The position numbers were made by a program, and so were the translations under genes. This document shows, piece after piece, positions 16,957-26,394 of a stretch of DNA of 64,000 nucleotides. The stretch is taken from assembly GCA_040772225.1 (NCBI GenBank), contig JAXGYO010000002.1:1488001-1552000 (forward strand), in the 5' to 3' direction. The notes beneath the pieces are model-generated. The model ran no database searches and was not told the DNA's origin. It saw only the letters and a program-made list of their open reading frames with translations. How positions within the stretch are numbered: the first letter of the stretch is position 1; each line of letters begins with the position of its first letter. The stretch comes from JAAYED01 sp040772225. GTDB lineage: Bacteria > Chloroflexota > Anaerolineae > UBA1429.

Positions 16957-17408
16957 CATCGAGAGGGATATCTGCGAGGATCACGACACTGCTGCACGAG
17001 CAGCGGGCAGAGGTGGTGCGCTTTCTCAAGTTCTGCGTGGTAGGCGCCATCGGCGCCGTCATTGACTTTTCTATCCTCAATTTCGGCATCCAGGTGCTGG
17101 GGCTGCCTAAATGGTTGGCCAACACCTTTTCCTTTTTCGCGGCGGTCCTCAGCAACTTTGTCTGGAACCGGCACTGGACCTACCCCGAGACGCGGGGCGA
17201 TCCTATCGGACCGCAGCTCAGCCGCTTTATGTTGGTCAACGTTGGCGGGTATGCCATCAACCAGGCCATCTTTCTGTCGCTGGACCGGTACGTCTTTACC
17301 GACTGGGGGCCGCTGGGCTATAACCTCGCCAAGGTGATCGCCATCGGGGTGGTGCTGTTCTGGAATTTCGGTGTCAACCGCGTGTGGACCTACGGAAAGG
17401 TCAAGTAA
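16953..17408 (+). CDS. GtrA-like flippase family protein
   Basis: 151 residues from ATG 16953, which overlaps the preceding TGA. Four hydrophobic helices with the GtrA patterns FLKFCVVGAIGAVIDFSI, NFVWNRHWTY and WNFGVNRVWTY. GtrA proteins are thought to move polyprenyl-linked sugars across the membrane. The last base of the TAA is the first base of the next ATG. Confidence 0.88.
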   Translation: MTSRGISARITTLLHEQRAEVVRFLKFCVVGAIGAVIDFSILNFGIQVLGLPKWLANTFSFFAAVLSNFVWNRHWTYPETRGDPIGPQLSRFMLVNVGGYAINQAIFLSLDRYVFTDWGPLGYNLAKVIAIGVVLFWNFGVNRVWTYGKVK

Positions 17409-18544
17409 TGCGCATCGGCATCGACTATACCGCGGCCGTGCGTCAGAGGGCAGGCATTGGGCGATATGCCCGCAGCCTGATCCGCGCCCTCGCACGCCGT
17501 GATCATGAGAACGACTATGTCCTGCTCAGCGCAGGGAAAGAGCCAGACGCAGAGCCCTGGCCCGCGAACTTTAGTCTGCGTGCGCTTCCCGTGACAGACC
17601 GGCACCTGTCTATCCTCTGGCAGAAACTAAGACTGCCGCTGCCGGTGGAGTGGCTCACCGGCCGCCTCGATCTCTTTCACTCGCCCGATTTTGTCTTGCC
17701 GCCGGTGCGCAAAGCCCGCACCGTGCTGACTATTCACGACCTGTCGTTCCTGCGACATCCAGAGTGCTCCTCCCCCGCCCTGCTCGAATACCTCATGAGC
17801 GCCGTGCCGCGCTCGGTGGCGCGGGCCGATCTGATTCTGGCGGACTCGCAGAGCACACAGCATGACCTGATCGAGCTCATGGGGATGGATCCAGCGCGTA
17901 TCCGGGTGGTCTATCCGGCCGTGGATGACACGTTTGCGCGCAGTAATCAAGCGGGCGTGGCCGCAGTGCGCGCCCGCCATGACATCGGCGGCCCCTACAT
18001 TCTCAGCCTGGGCACACTCCAGCCGCGCAAGAACTATGTCCGGCTGATCGAGGCCTTCCGAATACTGAAGGACACGAGCGATATCCCGCACAGGCTGGTG
18101 ATTGGCGGCGGCCCCGGCTGGCTGTACGAGCCTATCTACGAGACGATCGAGACGCTCGGGCTCCAGGACGAGGTCCGTATGCTGGGTTATGTCGATGAGG
18201 GCGACCTGCCTGCGCTATATACCGGTGCGGACGTCTTTTGCTTCCCCACACTCTACGAGGGCTTTGGCATCCCGGTGCTGGAGGCGATGGCCTGCGGCAC
18301 CCCCGTGGTAGCGTCCAACACATCCTCGCTGCCCGAGGCCGCGGGGGATGCTGCCCTCCTCATGTCGCCCACCGATACCGAGGCCATGGCAGAAGCGCTG
18401 GGGCGGGTGATTACTGATACAGATTTGCGTGAGCACTTGATTCAATCCGGGTTGGTCCAGTGCCAACGCTTCTCCTGGAGTGACTCGGCCAGAGATTTGC
18501 ATATGGCCTATATGGACCTATTGCATGGAGGCAATCATGTTTGA
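17408..18544 (+). CDS. GT4 family glycosyltransferase
   Basis: 378 residues from ATG 17408 (TAATG overlap). Two Rossmann domains of GT-B fold: N-terminal GIGRYARSLIRAL; C-terminal GTLQPRKNYVRLIEAF for donor contact, FCFPTLYEGFGIPVLEAMACG with the E-x7-E retaining motif, and GTPVVASNTSSLPEAAGDAALL. A retaining transferase using a nucleotide sugar in the cytoplasm; it probably builds the glycan handled by the neighbouring flippase and ligase. The sugar is not predictable. Confidence 0.9.
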   Translation: MRIGIDYTAAVRQRAGIGRYARSLIRALARRDHENDYVLLSAGKEPDAEPWPANFSLRALPVTDRHLSILWQKLRLPLPVEWLTGRLDLFHSPDFVLPPVRKARTVLTIHDLSFLRHPECSSPALLEYLMSAVPRSVARADLILADSQSTQHDLIELMGMDPARIRVVYPAVDDTFARSNQAGVAAVRARHDIGGPYILSLGTLQPRKNYVRLIEAFRILKDTSDIPHRLVIGGGPGWLYEPIYETIETLGLQDEVRMLGYVDEGDLPALYTGADVFCFPTLYEGFGIPVLEAMACGTPVVASNTSSLPEAAGDAALLMSPTDTEAMAEALGRVITDTDLREHLIQSGLVQCQRFSWSDSARDLHMAYMDLLHGGNHV

Positions 18545-19709
18545 ACTTGCTGAACGCATGTCACGGTTAGGAACCGAGTCGGCATTTCAGGTGCTGGCCA
18601 AAGCCAGAGCCCTCGAGGCGCGGGGAAAGGATGTCATCCATCTCGAGATCGGGGAACCCGATTTCGCCACCCCGGACCACATCATCGACGCCGCGTGCCG
18701 CGCCCTCCACGAAGGCTGGACCCACTATACGCCCACGCAGGGCATCCCGGAGCTCGTCGATCTGATCGCGGAACAGATCGGCGAGCGGCGAGGGCAACCG
18801 GTGAGCCCGGCGCAGGTCGTGGTGACGCCCGGCGCCAAGCCCATCATGTTCTTTACGCTGCTCGCACTGGCGCAGCCGGGCCGCGAGGTGATCTATCCCG
18901 ATCCCGGCTTTCCCATCTACAAATCGATGATCGACTTTTGTGGCGCCAAAGCCGTACCGCTCCCGCTGCGGGAGGAATTGGATTTCCGCTTCCAGCTGGA
19001 CGATCTGCGCCCGTTGATCAACGAACGCACGGCGCTGATTATCCTGAACTCACCGCACAACCCCACCGGCGGCATCATGGAGCCCTCCGATCTGCAAGAG
19101 ATCGCCAGGCTTTGCGTGGAGCACAACATCCCGGTGCTCTCCGATGAGGTCTATGAGCAAATCCTCTATGATGGCGAGTTCCATAGCATCGCCACCTATC
19201 CGGGCATGTCCACGAAGGAGCGCACAATCATTCTGCACGGCTTTTCCAAGACCTACGCGATGACGGGATGGCGCCTGGGCTATGGCGTGATGCCCGAGTG
19301 GCTGGCGGAGCATGTCAAGCGGTTGATGGTGAACTCAAATTCGTGCACCAATGCGGCTACGCAGTGGGCCGGCGTCGCGGCACTGACGGGTACCCAGGAA
19401 CCGGTAGCGGAGATGGTGGCCGCCTTCCGTCAGCGGCGAGAGGTCATCGTCGCGGGGCTGAACAGCATTCCAGGGATCACCTGCCGCATGCCTAGAGGCG
19501 CGTTCTATGTGTTCCCAAACATCACCGGGACGGGACTTTCCAGCCAGGCGTGCGAGGACCTGCTCCTGCAAAAGGCCGGGGTCGCAACGCTCTCAGGGAC
19601 GTCATTCGGGGTGACCGGTGAGGGCTACCTGCGCCTGTCCTACGCCAACTCGGTGGAGAATATCGAAAAGGCTGTCGAGCGCATCCGCACAACTCTGGCC
19701 AGCCTGTAG
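18537..19709 (+). CDS. class I/II PLP-dependent aminotransferase
   Basis: 390 residues from ATG 18537, with GGAGG 5 nt upstream; its start overlaps the glycosyltransferase end by 8 nt. Type I aminotransferase features: FQVLAKARALEARGKDVIHLEIGEPDF, NSPHNPTGG, SDEVYEQILYDG, and LHGFSKTYAMTGWRLGY with the PLP Lys in SKTYAMTG. Closest in pattern to aspartate/aromatic aminotransferases. It is last in the glycan operon but may serve general amino-acid metabolism, since the motifs do not resemble sugar aminotransferases. Confidence 0.9.
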   Translation: MFELAERMSRLGTESAFQVLAKARALEARGKDVIHLEIGEPDFATPDHIIDAACRALHEGWTHYTPTQGIPELVDLIAEQIGERRGQPVSPAQVVVTPGAKPIMFFTLLALAQPGREVIYPDPGFPIYKSMIDFCGAKAVPLPLREELDFRFQLDDLRPLINERTALIILNSPHNPTGGIMEPSDLQEIARLCVEHNIPVLSDEVYEQILYDGEFHSIATYPGMSTKERTIILHGFSKTYAMTGWRLGYGVMPEWLAEHVKRLMVNSNSCTNAATQWAGVAALTGTQEPVAEMVAAFRQRREVIVAGLNSIPGITCRMPRGAFYVFPNITGTGLSSQACEDLLLQKAGVATLSGTSFGVTGEGYLRLSYANSVENIEKAVERIRTTLASL

Positions 19710-19722
19710 GGCTCGCACAGAG

Positions 19723-20292
19723 CTAGCTATAGATCTCGGGCTTGAGGACGCCAACAAAGGGGAGATTGCGATACCCCTCGGCGAAATCAAGCCCGTACCC
19801 GATCACGAACTCGTCCGGGATCTCGAACCCCACATAGTCCACGTGCAAGTCCACCTGGCGGCGGGCCGCCTTGCTGAGCAGGGTGCAGACGCGGATGGAC
19901 GCTGGCTGGCGCGAGCGCAGGTTCTCCAGAAGATAAGTCAGCGTCTGTCCCGTATCAACGATATCCTCCACCACCAGGATATGGCGCCCGCTGATATCCG
20001 AGTCCAGGTCTTTGAGGATCCGCACCACGCCGGTGGATTCGGTGGCGTTGCCGTAGCTGGAGATGGCCATAAAGTCGATGCTGTGCCGCAGACCCAAAGC
20101 CCGAGTTAGATCAGCCAGAAAGACATACCCCCCTTTGAGCACACAGATGAGCATGGGGTTGAGCCCATCATAGTCGCGCGTGATCTGCTGGCCGAGCTCG
20201 CAGATCCTGTTTTGCAGGCGCTCCTCGGTGATGAGAATGTGGTCCACATCGCCAAGCTGAGCATCGTTCTCGGGGTGCTGGTGCTGTGCCAT
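19723..20292 (-). CDS. hpt: hypoxanthine phosphoribosyltransferase
   Basis: 189 residues from ATG 20292 (GGAGGAG upstream). Salvages hypoxanthine or guanine to nucleotides using PRPP. The PRPP loop is VLVVEDIVDTGQTL, with the N-terminal LNPMLICVLKGGYVFLADL and C-terminal EFVIGYGLDFAEGYRNLP. It ends 13 nt from the convergent aminotransferase gene, with no hairpin seen between them. Confidence 0.95.
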   Translation of the reverse strand: MAQHQHPENDAQLGDVDHILITEERLQNRICELGQQITRDYDGLNPMLICVLKGGYVFLADLTRALGLRHSIDFMAISSYGNATESTGVVRILKDLDSDISGRHILVVEDIVDTGQTLTYLLENLRSRQPASIRVCTLLSKAARRQVDLHVDYVGFEIPDEFVIGYGLDFAEGYRNLPFVGVLKPEIYS

Positions 20293-20329
20293 GGCGCTCC
20301 TCCGCGTTCCCATGAGATGGCGTGCGCCC

Positions 20330-20357
20330 ATTCTAGCCAACGTCACGCGCGGCGCAA
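20330..20357 (-). promoter_or_regulatory. promoter of hpt
   Basis: TTGCGC (20352-20357), 16-nt spacer, TAGAAT (20330-20335) on the minus strand, about 38 nt upstream of the ATG. Confidence 0.5.
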
Positions 20358-20386
20358 GCGCAGCGACTAGCAGTCTGGCTGGTCCA

Positions 20387-21574
20387 TCAATCGACGCGGC
20401 AGATGAATCCCTTCAGATAGGCCCCCTCTGGGAAAGACAGCAAGACCGGATGATCCGCCGCCTGCCCCAGGCGCTCCAGAATCTGGACATCCCGGCCCGC
20501 ATCGAGGGCGGCCCCGAAAACAACCTTCTGGAAGAGCGCCTCATCCACCGCGCCAGAGCAGGAAAAGGTGGCAAGAATACCGCCGGGGCGCAGGAGATGC
20601 ATGGCTTGCAGATTGATGTCTTTGTAGCCTCGCGTTGCCGAGGGAAGCTGCGCCTTTGAAAAGGCGAACTTGGGCGGGTCCAGCACGATCACGTCGAAAC
20701 GCCGAGCCTGATCGCGCATGGTACGCAGGACGCGAAAGGCGTCCCCGGCCACGATCTCACAACGCTCAGCCGGAATGCCGTTCTGCGCCATGTGCTGTGC
20801 CGCCACCGCCAGGGCATCCGCCGAGCTATCCAGGTTCACAATTCGGCTGCCCCCTGCCGTGCCGGCGTACACGCCAAAACCGCCGGTGTACGAAAAGACA
20901 TTCAGCACCTCCGCTCCTGCGCAATAGGCGGCCACCCGCTCTCTGTTCTGGCGCTGATCCAGATAGAAACCGGTCTTGTGCCCGCGCAGAAGATCTACCT
21001 GGAACAGCCGACCCTGCTCCTGAATCGCGACCGGCTCGGTCGGCGTCTCGCCACGCAGCGAACCCACCTGATCCGCCAATCCCTCTCTGGGGCGCACGTC
21101 CACATCGCTGCGCTCATAGACACCACGTGGGTCAAGCGACTCTATGAGCAGATCAGCGATCTCTTCCTTGAGCCGCTCGATGCCGGCAGTCAACGACTGC
21201 AACACGAGCCAGTCATCGTAGCAGTCAACGATCAGGCCCGGCAGGCCATCAGACTCGGCGTTGACCAGTCGGCAGGCCGTAGTGTCATCCAACCCGGGAA
21301 GGCATTGGCGGCGCGCGATCGCCGCCATAAGGCGTCGACGCAGAAAGGCGCGATCGATCTGTTCGTTCGGATCCCAGGAGAGAATGCGGATAGCGATCTG
21401 GGAGCGCGGATTGAGATAACCCAGGGCGCGCACTTGGCCATGCGCGTCAGCGATCCGCACGATCTCCCCCGACGGAATTCCCCGATCCAGACGATCGATG
21501 GCGCCGCTGAAAATCCAGGGGTGCCGGTTCTCCAGCGCCCGCTCCCGTCCCTGCTTGAGCCGAACCGTGATCAT
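20387..21574 (-). CDS. class I rRNA methyltransferase, RlmI-like
   Basis: 395 residues from ATG 21574, behind GGAGGAA; the frame is open far upstream but only inside tilS. N-terminal PUA-like domain (HPWIFSGAI, 1-75), a central EEHEE-type region, then a Rossmann methyltransferase with EVLNVFSYTGGFGVYA, VNLDSSADAL and FDVIVLDPPKFAFSK (NPPY-type motif). This is the RlmI/YccW layout, which makes m5C in 23S rRNA; the exact target is inferred. The ATGA overlap with tilS indicates coupled translation. Confidence 0.88.
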   Translation of the reverse strand: MITVRLKQGRERALENRHPWIFSGAIDRLDRGIPSGEIVRIADAHGQVRALGYLNPRSQIAIRILSWDPNEQIDRAFLRRRLMAAIARRQCLPGLDDTTACRLVNAESDGLPGLIVDCYDDWLVLQSLTAGIERLKEEIADLLIESLDPRGVYERSDVDVRPREGLADQVGSLRGETPTEPVAIQEQGRLFQVDLLRGHKTGFYLDQRQNRERVAAYCAGAEVLNVFSYTGGFGVYAGTAGGSRIVNLDSSADALAVAAQHMAQNGIPAERCEIVAGDAFRVLRTMRDQARRFDVIVLDPPKFAFSKAQLPSATRGYKDINLQAMHLLRPGGILATFSCSGAVDEALFQKVVFGAALDAGRDVQILERLGQAADHPVLLSFPEGAYLKGFICRVD

Positions 21575-23133
21575 GATTCCTCCCCCAGGGGCGCCAACGG
21601 CTCGAACCAGATGTGCAGCACCCGCTTTGTGTTGTTGCCTACCGCAAAACGCCGGTCCACCCGCAGACCCACGACCCAGGCCAGTGCGCCGCCCGCCTCC
21701 AGAATCGGCAGTGTATCGCGCTCCTGGGCGGGGACCTTGCGGTCGATCATTAGCTCCTTGACGCTCTGTGAGCCCTGCATGCCCAGCGGCAGGAGACGAT
21801 CGCCGCTGCGCCGCCCACGCACGCACAAAGGCCATGTGAGACGCTCGGCATCCAGCCAGGCATGGTAAGCCCCAAAACCCCCGCGCCAGGCAGCAGGCAG
21901 AGCGGCGCGATCGAGCACCTCTGTACAGACGCGCCAGGCACTCTCGGGCAGAGCCGTGTCGCCCGGAACGGCGAGAGTCAGCGAGCGCTCAACCCGCGGT
22001 CTCTCCTGAAGAGGCCAGGAGGCCCCCTCGTGCGCCAGCATGACACGATCGTAACCGATTGTGAGCACCAGAGCAGGTGGAAGCATCGCCCGTGCGCCCA
22101 CCTGCCCGTCTCGCAGGACGGCCACCGCGCTGGTGATGTGCTCCCACGTGAGGTCGCGAACCGAGCCCGTCAACGCCAGCACACCGCGCCGCAGGAGTGC
22201 GCGCTGCAGGGGCAGAGCCTGCTCCGCCAGTCGTCCTCGATCGTAGAGCACCCTTTCTGCGTCGGCCTCGACAACCACTTTTTGCCAGGCCTCGTCGGTC
22301 GCCGCCTCGATTAGCGCATAGTCGCCAGCCAGAGCCTCGGCCGTGCGGCTGAGCGTCGCCCGAATATTGGGGTTGTAGGTCTCCAGCTCGGGCAACAGCT
22401 CATGCCGAACGCGATTGCGCAACAGCGTACGGTCGGCGTTGGAGGGATCCATCACCGGCTCGAGACCCTGCTCCGCCGCATAGGCCACGAGCTGCGACCG
22501 TGACACGTACAAAAGCGGCCTGATAAGGCGAATCCGCTCAGACCGCGTACGACCAGTGTCCGCATCGACCATGAGCGCAGCATCGAGCCAGGACGCCGGC
22601 TGCATCCCGCGCAGCCCCCCCAAACCGGTGCCCCGGATCAGATGCATCAGCACCGTCTCCGCCTGGTCATCCGCCTGGTGACCCACCGCAATAGTGCTGG
22701 CGCCAACCTGTCGCGCCAGCCCCCCGAGAAAACGGTAGCGCGCCAGCCGGGCAGCCTCCTCCAGCGACAGTCGTTCGGCCTCCATCAGGCCCTGCACGTC
22801 GGCGCGGCCCACAGTGCAGGGCAGGCCCCAGCCGGCACAGAGTGACTGCACTAACGTGGCCTCGTCGGATGACTCTGGCCGCAGTCCATGGTTCAGATGG
22901 CCAACATGCAGCGAGACACCATAGTCAGGGGCCAGAGCGCGCAGCAGCGTCAGCAGGCACAATGAATCGAGGCCGCCAGAGACGGCAACGACGACTGTCT
23001 GCCCGGAGGGCAGCAGATCGAAACGCGCGATTGTGTCTTTGACGACCCGCTCGAGATCCACAGAAAGCCTCGGATGCTGTTGAGATATTACGGATTGTAC
23101 CCTCGGAAGGCCGCCGGGCGAAAACGCCGGCAT
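21571..23133 (-). CDS. tilS: tRNA(Ile)-lysidine synthase
   Basis: 520 residues. The PP-loop ATPase motif SGGLDS is at 52-57, followed by HLNHGLRPESSDE, ERLSLEEAARLARYRFL, HQADDQAETVLMHLIRG-GLGGLRGM and the NADRTLLRNRVRHELLPEL region, then the C-terminal TilS domain. It modifies C34 of the AUA-reading tRNA-Ile to lysidine, essential in most bacteria. A GTG 23 codons in (about 23064) could be the real start, since the family usually begins closer to the PP loop. Confidence 0.93.
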   Translation of the reverse strand: MPAFSPGGLPRVQSVISQQHPRLSVDLERVVKDTIARFDLLPSGQTVVVAVSGGLDSLCLLTLLRALAPDYGVSLHVGHLNHGLRPESSDEATLVQSLCAGWGLPCTVGRADVQGLMEAERLSLEEAARLARYRFLGGLARQVGASTIAVGHQADDQAETVLMHLIRGTGLGGLRGMQPASWLDAALMVDADTGRTRSERIRLIRPLLYVSRSQLVAYAAEQGLEPVMDPSNADRTLLRNRVRHELLPELETYNPNIRATLSRTAEALAGDYALIEAATDEAWQKVVVEADAERVLYDRGRLAEQALPLQRALLRRGVLALTGSVRDLTWEHITSAVAVLRDGQVGARAMLPPALVLTIGYDRVMLAHEGASWPLQERPRVERSLTLAVPGDTALPESAWRVCTEVLDRAALPAAWRGGFGAYHAWLDAERLTWPLCVRGRRSGDRLLPLGMQGSQSVKELMIDRKVPAQERDTLPILEAGGALAWVVGLRVDRRFAVGNNTKRVLHIWFEPLAPLGEES

Positions 23134-23180
23134 CCGGACAAGTCAGTTTCTGCAACGCGGATCGCAGGCCACGGGGTGCG

Positions 23181-23214
23181 CACCAAAGCAAAGGAGGGAC
23201 CGTACGGTCCCTCC
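23181..23214 (-). terminator. intrinsic terminator after lacZ
   Basis: A perfect 22-nt palindrome (23193-23214) followed on the minus strand by TTTGCTTT. It ends the oxidoreductase-lacZ transcript before tilS. Confidence 0.75.
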
Positions 23215-23241
23215 TCTCGAAGCAGGTTCAGAGCGCCGGGA

Positions 23242-26200
23242 TCAGGCCTGTGGCAGCGCCTGGCGTGCAAGCTCTTCTGGCGCATCGTCCGCATTCAGCG
23301 CGCGCAGACGCACCTGAAAGTGTGTCGGCGCCGTGAGCAGCAGATACTCGGGGCGCGTCCCGGGACCGCAGCTGGCCCCGCCCAGGCCCATCTGGCGATA
23401 GTCCAGGTTCAGCGTCACCTCCGGCTGCCATTCCAGCTCGTTGGTGTGCTGGGCCTGTGTCAGGTTCTCGGTCGTATAATGATGGGCACTGACCTCCAGG
23501 TAAGGCGCGCCCACAGCCATCAACCCGACCCCGTTCGCATCGGTCAGGGCCGCCCAGCGGACATCGGTCTTGTTGCCATTCTCCTGCGGCATGACGTACG
23601 GCACATACTGCTCGTCCACGCTGCCGCTATGCCGCCCGACACTGGCCCCGGCCAGGCGATCGATGTAGCTCTCCTGTGGGCCCCTCCCGAACCAGGTCAT
23701 CTGGTCCAGGCCGGCCGCCAGGCGTAGCTGCAGCCCGAGGCGGGGGAGCACGCCATAGCGCACTGCGGGATCAAAGTACACATCCACCAGTACATCGCCG
23801 CTACCGTAGACGGTGTACACCTGGCGCGCGGCAAATCCAAAGGTCGTCTCCGGCGGGCTCTGCCATTCGCGCACAGTCACACGAACCACCCGCTCGGATA
23901 GGGCCTCGGCGGACACCTCGCGCACAATACGCGCGAGGCGATTGAGCCCGGCGCGGGCCCAGGCCTCAGCCACCGGCTCCGAGCGGTGGCGCCCGCGATC
24001 GTTATCCGTCGGCGCGCGCCAGAGGTTCAGCCGCGGGCCGCGATCCAGCAGCTCGCGCCCAGAGACTGTAAACGAGGTCATCTCCCCCGCGGCGCGATCA
24101 AAGACGACCGCGAACCCGTTACCGGCAACCGTGATGGACTCGGTGCTCTCGTGGAGAACAATCGCCGGCATCTCGTCAAAGCGCGTGACCCGCGCCGAGG
24201 CCTCCCAGGGCATTCGGAACTGCTCCCAGGCCACCAGGTGGCCGGCCTCGGCCCAGCCCGACGGCTCTCGCAAGGCGAACCTGAGATTCAGCCAGTACTC
24301 GGCTCCGGGCAGCAACTCGGGCTGCTCCACATCGAGCGCCAGACGCACGCTCTGCCCAGGGCCGATCTCCACCGGCGCCACTTGCCCGCTCTGCAGGACA
24401 GTACCGTCCTCCTCAAGCGTCCAAAGGATGTCGAGCCCGCCCAAAGAGGCGAAATCGTAACGGTTGGTGATCAGGACCTCGCCCGCCTCCAGGTCCAGCG
24501 CCTCGACCACCACGGGCTGGATCAGATATTTGTACTCGAGGAGGGCCGGATGCGGTACCCGATCGGGCCCGATCAGGCCATTGATGCAAAAGTTATAGTC
24601 GTTCGGCACGTCGCCAAAGTCGCCGCCATAGGCAAAGTAGGTGCGCCCCTGCTCGTCAGTCCGGGCAATGCCTTGATCGATCCAGTCCCAGATGAATCCG
24701 CCGATCAACCGCTCGGTGTTTCGGATTGCATCCACATACTCGCGCAGGTTGCCGCAGCTGTTGCCCATGGCATGGGCGAACTCGCACATCATCACCGGGC
24801 GCGGGTCATCGGGCACGGTGGCCATCTCGATGATATGTTCCACCGTCGGGTACATCGTCGAGACCACGTCGACATAGGGCTCGCGTCCGGCCGATTCGTA
24901 ATGCACAAAGCGACTGGGATCGCTGGCATGGACCCAGTCCGCCATGGCCGCGTGATTCGGCCCGTGACCCGATTCGTTACCCAGCGACCAGCAGATCACG
25001 GAAGGATGATTTCTATCGCGACCCACCATCCGAATCGCGCGCTCCAGAAAGGCGTGGCGCCAGGCAGGGTTGCAGCTCGGTTTCTCCCACACGCCATGGG
25101 TCTCAAGGTTGGCTTCGTCGATCACGTACAGGCCAAACTGATCGCACAGTTCCAGCCAGTAGGGATCATTGGGATAGTGCGAGGTACGCACCGCGTTGAC
25201 GTTATGCTGTTTCATCAAGAGGATGTCGGTCAGCATCGCATCGCGGGAGACGGTCTTGCCACCATACGGATCGTGGTCGTGCCGGTTGACGCCGAACAAG
25301 AGCACCGGAACACTGTTGATGTACAGCTGGCCGTCACGTAGTTCGACGGTACGAAAACCAATCGATGCCGCCTGAGCTTCGACCACCTGACCGGCGCCGT
25401 CTCGCAGTTCCAGCACCAGACGATACAGATGGGGCGTCTCCGCTGACCACCTGGCAGGCCGCTCCACGGGCCAAAAGGCAGAGACCTCTGCCTCAGCCCC
25501 GGGCGCGATCTTGAGCCCCTGCACCATGGGTGCCTCCAGCACCTGCGCACCCTGCGGGTCGTACAATGCGGCCCATAGTTCTGCAGTCTGCATCTCCCGC
25601 GTGCTGTTCTCCACCCACGCGCGCACGTCCAGCACGCCGTCCACATAGTCCAAGGACAGAGGGGCCTGCACGTTAAAGTCGCGCAGATGCACCGCAGGCA
25701 GCGCGGTAAGCGTGACATCCCGGTAGATGCCGGCCAGCCGCCAGTGGTCCTGATCCTCGAGATAGGTGCCATCCGACCAGCGATAGACGCGTGCCGCCAG
25801 CACATTCTTTCCAGGCCGCAAGTGCGGCGTGAGGTCGAACTCGGCCGGCAGCCGGCTGTCCTGGCTGTAGCCCACCGGCTCACCATTCAGCCAGACGTAA
25901 AAGGCCGATTCCACGCCGCCAAAGGTCACGGTAATTCGCCGGCCTCCCCAGGCTGAAGGCACCTCGAAGCTCACCCGGTAGCTGCCCACTTGATTGCTGT
26001 CATGAGGGACCCGCGGCATCTCGTCCGGGGGAAAAGGATATTGGACGTTAACGTATTGGGGATAGCCATAGCCCTTCATCTGCCAGTTGCTGGGGACCTC
26101 GATCTGATCCCAGGACGAATCGTCCATATCGGGATTGTAGAACGTCTCCGGCGCCTCGTCCGGATTGGGTGCCCAGTGGAACCGCCACTGCCCGTTAAGC

Positions 26201-26334
26201 GATAGCGTCCACGGCGAGGATCCCCCATCCCTGGCCAGATCGCCCGTGGGATAGGGCGCCGACGTGACATGCATCGGCATACGGTTGATCTCCACAACCT
26301 CTGGATTCTCCCAGTCGTTGACCCATGATGACAT
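23242..26334 (-). CDS. lacZ: beta-galactosidase, glycoside hydrolase family 2
   Basis: 1030 residues from ATG 26334 (GAGGAG 7 nt upstream), matching E. coli LacZ (1023). Order: jelly-roll sugar-binding domain with WQMKGYGYPQYVNVQYPFP, immunoglobulin-like domain, TIM barrel with FGVNRHDHDP, ICWSLGNESGHG (acid/base Glu) and MMCEFAHAMGNSCGNL (nucleophile Glu), a second Ig-like domain and the C-terminal Bgal_small_N domain (RAPTDNDRG, TWFGRGPQESY). No signal peptide, so cytoplasmic. It follows a Gfo/Idh oxidoreductase by 60 nt in one transcript, suggesting processing of a galactoside or a modified sugar. Confidence 0.96.
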   Translation of the reverse strand: MSSWVNDWENPEVVEINRMPMHVTSAPYPTGDLARDGGSSPWTLSLNGQWRFHWAPNPDEAPETFYNPDMDDSSWDQIEVPSNWQMKGYGYPQYVNVQYPFPPDEMPRVPHDSNQVGSYRVSFEVPSAWGGRRITVTFGGVESAFYVWLNGEPVGYSQDSRLPAEFDLTPHLRPGKNVLAARVYRWSDGTYLEDQDHWRLAGIYRDVTLTALPAVHLRDFNVQAPLSLDYVDGVLDVRAWVENSTREMQTAELWAALYDPQGAQVLEAPMVQGLKIAPGAEAEVSAFWPVERPARWSAETPHLYRLVLELRDGAGQVVEAQAASIGFRTVELRDGQLYINSVPVLLFGVNRHDHDPYGGKTVSRDAMLTDILLMKQHNVNAVRTSHYPNDPYWLELCDQFGLYVIDEANLETHGVWEKPSCNPAWRHAFLERAIRMVGRDRNHPSVICWSLGNESGHGPNHAAMADWVHASDPSRFVHYESAGREPYVDVVSTMYPTVEHIIEMATVPDDPRPVMMCEFAHAMGNSCGNLREYVDAIRNTERLIGGFIWDWIDQGIARTDEQGRTYFAYGGDFGDVPNDYNFCINGLIGPDRVPHPALLEYKYLIQPVVVEALDLEAGEVLITNRYDFASLGGLDILWTLEEDGTVLQSGQVAPVEIGPGQSVRLALDVEQPELLPGAEYWLNLRFALREPSGWAEAGHLVAWEQFRMPWEASARVTRFDEMPAIVLHESTESITVAGNGFAVVFDRAAGEMTSFTVSGRELLDRGPRLNLWRAPTDNDRGRHRSEPVAEAWARAGLNRLARIVREVSAEALSERVVRVTVREWQSPPETTFGFAARQVYTVYGSGDVLVDVYFDPAVRYGVLPRLGLQLRLAAGLDQMTWFGRGPQESYIDRLAGASVGRHSGSVDEQYVPYVMPQENGNKTDVRWAALTDANGVGLMAVGAPYLEVSAHHYTTENLTQAQHTNELEWQPEVTLNLDYRQMGLGGASCGPGTRPEYLLLTAPTHFQVRLRALNADDAPEELARQALPQA

Positions 26335-26394
26335 GATCTTTCTCCTCAGGTGCAGTGGCGACGAACATGCTGCCGTCATCGCCCCAATGTTCGG

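Noticed and set aside
20792..21868. 358-codon open frame on the plus strand
   Set aside because: Antisense to the RlmI-like gene and tilS; both real genes have intact motifs.
23986..25341. 451-codon open frame on the plus strand
   Set aside because: It lies wholly antisense to lacZ, whose catalytic motifs are intact; GC-rich codon usage opens antisense frames.
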